Shown piece by piece: positions 1 through 4,695 of a stretch of DNA of 5,993 bases; the stretch's first letter is position 1; the number at the start of each line of letters is the position of its first letter. The DNA lies in contig RGMU01000103.1 in assembly GCA_010021705.1 (NCBI GenBank), forward strand, positions 1-5,993. The letters run 5' to 3'. Source of the stretch: Chitinophagia bacterium (GTDB lineage Bacteria; Bacteroidota; Bacteroidia; Chitinophagales; Chitinophagaceae). The translations under genes were made by a program, and so were the position numbers. A model generated the notes under the pieces. The model worked only from the letters and a program-made list of their open reading frames with translations. It was not told the DNA's origin and made no database searches.

Positions 1-228
1 CTTAGTAGCAGCATCGTAAATAGCAAGATAAACCGGATAATCATCTTGAATGGCACTTGGCTGCCCATTTTGGCAATCTTGGTAAATAATAATGGTTATT
101 TCATAAACAGATGAGGAACCTGATGAGCCAATGTATTTATAGGTTACGTCTCCCCCTACTATATGCGAAGCATAAAGGTTGTGCGCAAAGGCACTAAGCA
201 GGAGGATAAAAAAGATTATTCGTTTCAA
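1..228 (-). CDS. Secreted 'ASHIVGG'-type protein, N-terminal fragment (TTG start)
   Basis: This is the first 76 codons of a gene that continues past the left edge. Read on the minus strand it begins LKRIIFFILLLSAFAHNLYA (start TTG read as Met), a clear signal peptide with likely cleavage after LYA, followed by SHIVGGDVTYKYIG and then a YEITIIIYQDCQNG segment. This ASHIVGGD..Y.Y.G...YEI.+..Y.DC pattern is typical, from memory, of the N-terminus of large secreted Bacteroidetes proteins that often carry PKD-like repeats and a gliding-motility-associated or T9SS C-terminal domain; those later domains are not in the window. A TGA stop lies in frame just upstream, leaving only ATT (240), TTG (231) and TTG (228) as starts. 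I chose 228 because it gives a TTGA overlap with the stop of the upstream hydrolase, which suggests translational coupling. No Shine-Dalgarno is seen. The family call is moderately firm; the function is unknown. Confidence 0.72.
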   Translation of the reverse strand, partial: MKRIIFFILLLSAFAHNLYASHIVGGDVTYKYIGSSGSSSVYEITIIIYQDCQNGQPSAIQDDYPVYLAIYDAATK

Positions 229-1049
229 CAAGGGTGCAATTCAAAACAATAATTTGCAAAATTCATTAAATCTGCCGATAGTTGAACGGGTTGCTCAAAC
301 ATTATGCCGTGTGCCGCATGCTCATATCGGTTTATAAATGCGGTGGCAGGTATGGCACTTTGGGTAAATATGCCGGCTAAAGGCAATAAGGGGTCTTGGT
401 CGCCTGCCATCCACTGTATGGGAATAGACGTTTGGTTTAGCCACTCCATAGACGAGGGTCTGTCTCGCATGGCTACATAATAACAAGCTAATACTTCTTC
501 TTTCACCTCTTTGCCGCGTGCTATCCATTCTTCTATTATGGGCAGGTTAGCGGTGGCGTATTCAGCTGTAAATAGCTTTTTTATTAAAGCGGTGATAAAT
601 AGGTCTTTACCCCCGTTCAATATAATATCCACCGATTGGGTGCGGACTGCTTTTTTGGCAGCATCATCGGCTTCGGCAGTAGAAGTGATAAGCGATATGC
701 CAGCTACCCTTTCAGGGTATTCTTGGGCAAAACCCAATGAGGCATAGCCCCCCATTGAGTGCCCCGCAACAATGGCAGTAGGTATATTTTCGCTGTCTAA
801 AACAGCATTTATGATATGGGCAGTATCGGTAAAGTTAAGTTGCCTTGTGAATACACTATTACCAAAACCGGGTAAGTCTATGGTGATAACAGTATAATGC
901 TGTGTTAGTATATCGGTAATCGTATGCCAAACGGCAGCAGAGAACGGAAAGCCGTGCAACAGCACTATAGCCTTGCCGCTTCCGCCTATATTGTAGGCAA
1001 TGGGATCGCCTTGCGCTGTAGTGAAGTGTTTAGCTGTTAGCTGTGGCAT
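225..1049 (-). CDS. Alpha/beta hydrolase (alpha/beta fold, serine nucleophile)
   Basis: A 274-residue, full-length, probably cytoplasmic alpha/beta-hydrolase; no signal peptide is seen. The motifs are in canonical order: the oxyanion-hole HGFP at residues 32-35, IDLPGFGNS at about 57-65, the nucleophile elbow GHSMGG with Ser98, the acid in GDQDPLLP (Asp219 most likely, Asp217 nearby), and the catalytic His247 in AHGIMFEQP. The region around 130-205 is the variable cap. The family includes esterases, epoxide hydrolases, haloperoxidase-like enzymes and lactonases, so the substrate cannot be named. The Asp in place of a second Gly context and the intact triad argue for an active enzyme. The start ATG lies inside the end of the DUF4105 gene (20-nt overlap), and its stop overlaps the next gene start, so all three are probably co-transcribed and translationally coupled. 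The functional link to those neighbours is not evident. Confidence 0.93.
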   Translation of the reverse strand: MPQLTAKHFTTAQGDPIAYNIGGSGKAIVLLHGFPFSAAVWHTITDILTQHYTVITIDLPGFGNSVFTRQLNFTDTAHIINAVLDSENIPTAIVAGHSMGGYASLGFAQEYPERVAGISLITSTAEADDAAKKAVRTQSVDIILNGGKDLFITALIKKLFTAEYATANLPIIEEWIARGKEVKEEVLACYYVAMRDRPSSMEWLNQTSIPIQWMAGDQDPLLPLAGIFTQSAIPATAFINRYEHAAHGIMFEQPVQLSADLMNFANYCFELHPC

Positions 1050-2190
1050 GGGTAAGTGAGTTTTTGTAATGAATATAGGCTAAAGCAACCAAAATTGGGG
1101 TCATTTCAGGCACAAGTAGTTGCTGAACATTCAAAAAGTGTAATAGGAAACTTACGGCAATTAACCCTATTCCTATTTTGCTGTATAGTGGCTTTCCTTT
1201 GGGCTTGGCAAAGGCTACGATAAGGTTGGTGGGGAGTGCCCATAATATGTTAAAGTTATTTTGGCAAGCTTGATGGTTGGTGGCAAACCACATCACCAAT
1301 ATAAGGCAACCTAATAAGCCTGAAATTGCCAAAGTTATAGCACGCATGATATTCGCTATTTTTTTAACCTGTGGTAAGGACAACAGTACTATCATTAATA
1401 ACGAAAAAACGCTCAAAATTATAGTAACACTACCCGTATTTTTTATAGACAGTGCATTGCCGGGTAATAGCAAGTGTGAAGGTGCGGTAATTTTCCTTTT
1501 ATTGATGGTTAAACTGTCAAAGCCGGTGTGCAAATAGTCAGGCAGGAACATAATGTCTTCATTGGTCATGGGCTTGTCTATTTTACTGCCAAGTAGTATG
1601 TTAACGCCTAAGCGCGTCCAAGGGGTAACGGCAAAATATTTGTTGATGATATTACGATAGGATATTTTGATGTGAGGTTTAATGGTTTTGCCAAATTTCA
1701 CATCTTTACTTACCGTAGCAGGCATAATATCTCTAATGCGGGTGGCACAGTTGTCAAAGAAAAAGTCGTATTTATAATATTTGTTTTGAGGGTATAAGTT
1801 CCATTCTAAGAAGCTAACCACACTATTTGCCTCTGTGCTGTCTAAGAGCAATACCTGCTCTTTAACACTTCGGTGCTCGTAAATATATTCTTGTAAAAAA
1901 TTGTCAAACGGATAAACAGAAAGGCAGTAAAGTAGCTTTCCCCTCATAAATTTTATTTCAAAATCTTTGTCAAAACCGTCAAACGTTCCGTAGTTATACA
2001 CAAGGTCGGTGCTGTCGGTGCTGTCTATCACCCTGATGGCAGAATGCCCAAAAACCTGCCAAACTTCTTGGCTGCCGGGTCCGCAGGTGATAAGGCTAAT
2101 GCGGTATTTACCGTGCCGGGGGCTTGCCATGCCTGTATTGCTGCCCATTAAGGCAAAACACAGTAAGAAGGCGACAATTAATTTATACAT
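1030..2190 (-). CDS. DUF4105 (Lnb_N-type) membrane protein
   Basis: A 386-residue protein counted from the ATG at 2190, which starts directly with a signal peptide or first membrane anchor (MYKLIVAFLLCFALMG, likely cleavage after MA at residue 22). An in-frame TTG 18 nt upstream (2208) would extend it, but that codon sits inside a hairpin and adds MLFWEN before the signal peptide, so I prefer the ATG. Residues about 27-225 match the DUF4105 domain: LITCGPG, VFGHSAIRV (His49), YNYGTFDGF, F+RGKLLYCL, then YKYDFFFDNCATRIRDI (Cys148). The conserved His and Cys resemble the arrangement of permuted papain-like/NlpC-P60 enzymes, so a periplasmic hydrolase role is possible, but that is inference. The C-terminal third has about five hydrophobic segments (roughly residues 255-273, 282-303, 313-329, 337-355 and 360-375), putting the domain outside a membrane-embedded tail. 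Biological role unknown; its last 20 nt overlap the hydrolase gene. Confidence 0.85.
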   Translation of the reverse strand: MYKLIVAFLLCFALMGSNTGMASPRHGKYRISLITCGPGSQEVWQVFGHSAIRVIDSTDSTDLVYNYGTFDGFDKDFEIKFMRGKLLYCLSVYPFDNFLQEYIYEHRSVKEQVLLLDSTEANSVVSFLEWNLYPQNKYYKYDFFFDNCATRIRDIMPATVSKDVKFGKTIKPHIKISYRNIINKYFAVTPWTRLGVNILLGSKIDKPMTNEDIMFLPDYLHTGFDSLTINKRKITAPSHLLLPGNALSIKNTGSVTIILSVFSLLMIVLLSLPQVKKIANIMRAITLAISGLLGCLILVMWFATNHQACQNNFNILWALPTNLIVAFAKPKGKPLYSKIGIGLIAVSFLLHFLNVQQLLVPEMTPILVALAYIHYKNSLTHATANS

Positions 2191-2198
2191 ATTTTCCC

Positions 2199-2232
2199 AA
2201 AACAACAAAAGGCTAAGTTAATAGCCTTTTGT
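2199..2232 (-). terminator. Putative intrinsic terminator or attenuator after sdhB
   Basis: An 11-bp perfect inverted repeat (ACAAAAGGCTA at 2205-2215 and TAGCCTTTTGT at 2222-2232) with a 6-nt loop lies 22 nt past the sdhB stop. On the minus strand it is followed by TGTTTT, a short and interrupted U-tract. The stem is largely A-T, so termination may be partial. The DUF4105 ATG begins only 9 nt beyond this tail and no separate TAnnTTTG box is visible for it, so the hairpin may tune read-through from sdhB rather than stop it fully. Confidence 0.5.
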
Positions 2233-2253
2233 ATTAAAAAAATGAGTTTAGTT

Positions 2254-3030
2254 TTACGCCGTAATATCAGAACTGCCGGCAAGCATAGCACCTACATATT
2301 CTCTGTTTAGCCTTGCTATATTTTCTAATGAAATGCCTTTAGGGCATTCGGCTTCGCAAGCACCGATGTTGGTACAGCTGCCAAAGCCTTCGGTGTCCAT
2401 TTGGCTTATCATGTTAATGGCACGGTTTTTTCTTTCCGGCTCGCCTTGCGGCAACAAAGCAAGATGCGACACTTTGGCAGATACAAACAGCATGGCAGAT
2501 GTGTTAGGGCAAGCTGCCACACATGCACCACAGCCAATACAGGTAGCGGCAGCAAAGCTGTCATCGGCTTTTTGTTTTTCTATGGGCAAGGCATTAGCGT
2601 CAACGGCATTACCGGTGTTAACGGATATATAACCTCCGGCAGCTATTATTCTATCAAATGCGCTACGGTCAACTACCAAGTCTTTGATTATAGGAAAACC
2701 TTCGGCACGCCAAGGTTCTACCACAATGGTATCTCCGTTTTTATAGGCACGCATGTGTAGCTGGCAAGTAGTGTTTTGGCTCCATGGTCCGTGTGCTCTA
2801 CCGTTAATGTACATACTGCACATGCCGCATATACCCTCGCGGCAGTCATGGTCAAAGGCAATGGGTTCTTTACCTTCGGCAACTAATTGTTCATTCAGCA
2901 CATCAAACATTTCTAAAAAAGACATTTCTGAAGATATGTCTTTCACTTGGAATGTTTCAAATGCGCCGGGAGTGTTTTTATTTTTTTGCCGCCACACTTT
3001 TAGGGTTAAGTTCATTGTATAATGCTGCAT
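2254..3030 (-). CDS. sdhB: Succinate dehydrogenase/fumarate reductase iron-sulfur subunit
   Basis: A 258-residue SdhB/FrdB subunit that carries electrons between the flavoprotein SdhA and the membrane anchor in succinate:quinone oxidoreductase (complex II), at the cytoplasmic face of the inner membrane. The ligand set for all three clusters is complete: [2Fe-2S] in CREGICGMC (Cys63, 68, 71) plus Cys89; [4Fe-4S] in CIGCGAC (Cys164, 167, 170) plus Cys229; [3Fe-4S] from Cys174, Cys219 and Cys225. FDHDCREGICG, FPIIKDLVVDRSAFDRI and ECPKGISLENIARLNREY are typical of the Bacteroidetes form. Two starts are possible: ATG 3030 (MQHYT before MNLTLKVWRQKN) or ATG 3015, where the conserved part begins; I kept 3030 with low certainty. 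Oddly, sdhC and sdhA are not upstream: the gene has its own promoter region facing an aldolase, and the next gene downstream is unrelated. The other subunits must be encoded outside the window. Confidence 0.96.
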   Translation of the reverse strand: MQHYTMNLTLKVWRQKNKNTPGAFETFQVKDISSEMSFLEMFDVLNEQLVAEGKEPIAFDHDCREGICGMCSMYINGRAHGPWSQNTTCQLHMRAYKNGDTIVVEPWRAEGFPIIKDLVVDRSAFDRIIAAGGYISVNTGNAVDANALPIEKQKADDSFAAATCIGCGACVAACPNTSAMLFVSAKVSHLALLPQGEPERKNRAINMISQMDTEGFGSCTNIGACEAECPKGISLENIARLNREYVGAMLAGSSDITA

Positions 3031-3100
3031 GTTCTGTGTATTTTGAGCTATTAATGAGTGTCGTTAGTTAGCTTATATAGTTGTAGTATTTATTTGCGTG

Positions 3101-3108
3101 CAAAGATA
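3101..3108 (-). promoter_or_regulatory. Candidate promoter -7 box for sdhB (TATCTTTG)
   Basis: On the minus strand TATCTTTG fits the Bacteroidetes -7 consensus TAnnTTTG exactly and is followed by GCACG. It would give a leader of roughly 65 nt before the ATG at 3030. A clear -33 TTG/TTTG element is not seen about 19 nt upstream, where the DNA is AT-rich instead. The match to consensus is seen; promoter activity is inferred. Confidence 0.55.
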
Positions 3109-3206
3109 CAACTGTATTTAATTTTATTATTCACTTTTTAGGAATATTTAGCGTGATGTTTTGTGTGTTGCTTTAGCTAAGGCTATTAAATTAGCGGTTA
3201 ATGCAG

Positions 3207-3214
3207 TACATTTG
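3207..3214 (+). promoter_or_regulatory. Candidate promoter -7 box for the aldolase (TACATTTG)
   Basis: TACATTTG matches the Bacteroidetes -7 consensus TAnnTTTG and lies 23 nt before the aldolase ATG at 3238, predicting a leader of about 15-20 nt. The position where a -33 TTTG is expected (about 3184-3187) reads TATT, so only the -7 half is convincing. No Shine-Dalgarno precedes the ATG, which is usual in this phylum. Confidence 0.55.
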
Positions 3215-3237
3215 CGGGAAATTTTAGCATATATCTT

Positions 3238-4296
3238 ATGGCTTCACAAAAAATTCAAGAGCTACTCGCCGACAAAGCCGAGTACTATTTAGAGCACCAG
3301 TGTAATACGATTAACAAAAGTGCATTACACGCTCCGTCTTCTTCTCATCTTGATGAGGTTTGGTTGAACAGCAACCGTAATATCCCCACTTTACGCAGCT
3401 TAGAATCCATTATGCAGCACGGCAGATTAGGAGGTACAGGCTATGTATCCATTTTGCCGGTTGACCAAGGCATTGAGCATAGCGGTGGTGCATCTTTTGC
3501 GCCTAATCCTATTTACTTTGACCCTGAAAATATTGTTAAATTAGCCATAGAAGGAGGCTGCAATGCCGTTGCTTCTACTTATGGTGTTTTAGGTGCTGTT
3601 GCCCGCAAATATGCCCACAAAATACCCTTTATTGTTAAAATTAACCATAACGAATTTATCAGCTACCCTAACCGGTTTGACCAAATTATGTTTGGCGACA
3701 TAAAAGACGCTTGGAACATGGGTGCCGCTGCGGTAGGAGCTACAATATACTTTGGTTCTGACGAGAGCACACGCCAAATTCAGGAGGTAGCTACTGCCTT
3801 TGAATATGCCCACGAATTGGGTATGGCTACTGTGCTATGGTGCTACTTACGCAATGGGTCTTTCAAAAAAGACGGCGTTGACTATCACACCTCTGCCGAC
3901 CTTACCGGACAAGCTAATCATCTTGGCGTTACCATACAAGCCGATATTATTAAGCAAAAATTACCTACCAACAATGGTGGCTATAATGCCTTAAACTTTG
4001 GTAAAACGCACAAAGCTGTTTATGAAAAATTAACCACCGACCACCCGATAGACCTTTGCCGCTATCAAGTGGCAAACTGCTACATGGGACGCGTAGGCTT
4101 AATTAACAGCGGTGGCGAAAGCAAAGGAGCTACTGATATGGCAGAAGCCGTTACCACAGCAGTAGTAAACAAGCGTGCAGGCGGTATGGGCTTAATAAGC
4201 GGTAGAAAAGCCTTCCAAAAAGACATGAAAGACGGCATAGAACTACTTAACGTTATACAGGACGTTTATTTAGACAACTCTATTACACTCGCTTAA
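3238..4296 (+). CDS. fbaB: Class I fructose-bisphosphate aldolase (FbaB/DhnA type)
   Basis: A 352-residue cytoplasmic aldolase that reversibly cleaves fructose 1,6-bisphosphate to dihydroxyacetone phosphate and glyceraldehyde 3-phosphate through a Schiff base, serving glycolysis and gluconeogenesis. It looks like E. coli FbaB along its whole length (about 350 residues). Landmarks are GTGYVSILPVDQGIEHSGGA (66-85, with Asp76), STYGVLG (113-119), KINHNE (134-139), GATIYFGS (167-174), KKDGVDYHTSADLTGQANHL (210-229), the probable Schiff-base Lys239 in ADIIKQK, the phosphate-binding INSGG (289-293) and KRAGGMGLISGRKAF (312-326). It ends on the family-typical QDVYLDNSIT. The start ATG fits the length of relatives. 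It stands alone: divergent from sdhB with its own promoter box, and closed by a strong terminator 28 nt after the stop. This type is metal-independent and unrelated in sequence to class II zinc aldolases. The product call is firm. Confidence 0.96.
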   Translation: MASQKIQELLADKAEYYLEHQCNTINKSALHAPSSSHLDEVWLNSNRNIPTLRSLESIMQHGRLGGTGYVSILPVDQGIEHSGGASFAPNPIYFDPENIVKLAIEGGCNAVASTYGVLGAVARKYAHKIPFIVKINHNEFISYPNRFDQIMFGDIKDAWNMGAAAVGATIYFGSDESTRQIQEVATAFEYAHELGMATVLWCYLRNGSFKKDGVDYHTSADLTGQANHLGVTIQADIIKQKLPTNNGGYNALNFGKTHKAVYEKLTTDHPIDLCRYQVANCYMGRVGLINSGGESKGATDMAEAVTTAVVNKRAGGMGLISGRKAFQKDMKDGIELLNVIQDVYLDNSITLA

Positions 4297-4324
4297 AAAA
4301 GCACACCACATAATTCAACAAACA

Positions 4325-4356
4325 CAAAGGGGGCGCATGCCTCCTTTGGTTTTTTT
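4325..4356 (+). terminator. Intrinsic terminator of the aldolase gene
   Basis: A 10-bp stem, CAAAGGGGGC (4325-4334) with GCCTCCTTTG (4339-4348), encloses a 4-nt GCAT loop; the only imperfection is one G-U wobble (4331 with 4342). It is followed after one G by seven T residues (4350-4356). It lies 28 nt beyond the aldolase stop codon, a textbook rho-independent terminator. Confidence 0.92.
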
Positions 4357-4374
4357 ATGCAACTTCTCAAGCTA

Positions 4375-4437
4375 TTTTTGTCTGAACTGTGAATTGTCAG
4401 AATCAGGATACCCAAGATTTAAAGATTAACAGGAGGT
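4375..4437 (+). repeat. Degenerate CAGGAT-type intergenic repeat
   Basis: The stretch starts with two near-copies of TTGTCWGAA (4378-4386 and 4394-4402) and continues with a loose series AGGATACCC, AAGATTTAA, AGATTAAC and AGGAGG, about 9 nt apart. From memory, stretches of the kind TTGTCTGAA...CAGGATT...AAAGATTAACAGGAT recur between genes in many Bacteroidetes and cyanobacteria; this could not be checked here. It is degenerate and has no open frame. Confidence 0.45.
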
Positions 4438-4466
4438 ATCTATTGATTATAAATGTTAAAAATTAA

Positions 4467-4592
4467 CGTCTTTGCGAGGCAGTTTACTGCCGAAGCAACC
4501 TCAAGTCGTGCTTTTTTAGTGTTATTTAACGCATTTTAGGGCGTATGATAAGACTTTAGATTGCTTTGCCACTTCGTGGCTGCGCAAGGACG
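4467..4592. repeat. Nested inverted repeat, REP/MITE-like
   Basis: Two 41-nt arms (4467-4507 and 4552-4592) are imperfect reverse complements. Read outside-in, the left arm is CGTCTTTGCGA, hairpin, GAAGCAACCTCAAGTC, and the right arm is CGTCCTTGCGCA, hairpin, AAAGCAATCTAAAGTC. Each arm carries its own small hairpin at the same place but of different sequence: GGCAG-TTTA-CTGCC (4478-4491) in the left and GCCAC-TTC-GTGGC (4568-4580, plus strand) in the right. The arms are separated by a 44-nt AT-rich centre (4508-4551). There is no open frame, so it is a non-autonomous element or a pair of REP-like palindromes in opposite orientation. The CGTC.TTGCGAGG...GAAGCAA.CT core recalls repeats abundant in many environmental bacterial genomes. 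Confidence 0.8.
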
Positions 4593-4615
4593 GCAGGGGG
4601 GTAAGCACGTCAAGC

Positions 4616-4643
4616 GTAGGGGCTGAAAATTTTCAGCCCCTAC
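4616..4643. repeat. Perfect 28-nt palindrome
   Basis: GTAGGGGCTGAAAA is followed immediately by its exact reverse complement, centred between 4629 and 4630, so the 28 nt read the same on both strands. As RNA from either strand it would form a long hairpin with a small AAUU-type turn. It lies 30 nt past the 3' end of the T9SS pseudogene and may serve as its transcription end, though no strong U-tract follows on either strand. A GTAGGGGC...GCCCCTAC palindrome is a recurrent intergenic motif as far as I recall. Confidence 0.85.
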
Positions 4644-4695
4644 ATTAACAATTAATAATTTATAATTAACAATTACTCATTAACCATTAATAATT
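4644..4695. repeat. AT-rich ATTAAC direct repeats
   Basis: Three spaced copies are seen: ATTAACAATTAATAATT (4644-4660), a shorter ATTAACAATTACT (4665-4677) and ATTAACCATTAATAATT (4679-4695). The first and third differ at one of 17 positions. The third copy lies inside the last codons of the T9SS pseudogene and the second covers its stop codon, so the repeat has entered or shaped the coding 3' end. Confidence 0.65.

Larger units (their letters stand above)
4297..4672. other. Gene-free convergent region filled with terminator and repeats
   Basis: This 376-nt gap between the 3' end of the aldolase and the 3' end of the T9SS pseudogene holds no credible coding sequence or RNA gene. It contains, in order, the aldolase terminator, a CAGGAT-type degenerate repeat, a 126-nt nested inverted repeat, a perfect 28-nt palindrome and AT-rich ATTAAC repeats, each listed separately. 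Very little of it is left unexplained. Confidence 0.8.

Noticed and set aside
322..747. Open frames on the plus strand opposite the hydrolase
   Set aside because: They lie antisense to an intact hydrolase with all catalytic motifs and show no recognisable domain, so they are shadow frames.
2190..2208. Upstream TTG start for the DUF4105 protein
   Set aside because: It would add six residues ahead of a clean signal peptide and lies within the terminator-like hairpin; the ATG at 2190 fits better.
2333..3022. Several plus-strand frames opposite sdhB
   Set aside because: SdhB has complete cluster ligands and full length; the opposite-strand translations have no coherent family features.
3589..3994. 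Frames overlapping the aldolase on both strands
   Set aside because: They fall entirely inside the well-conserved aldolase and have no start context or family resemblance.
4467..4592. Insertion sequence with transposase
   Set aside because: The element is 126 nt with no open frame and no clear target-site duplication at its ends, so at most it is non-autonomous.
4375..4695. CRISPR array
   Set aside because: The repeats here are of different kinds, are palindromic or degenerate, and lack the regular repeat-spacer pattern.
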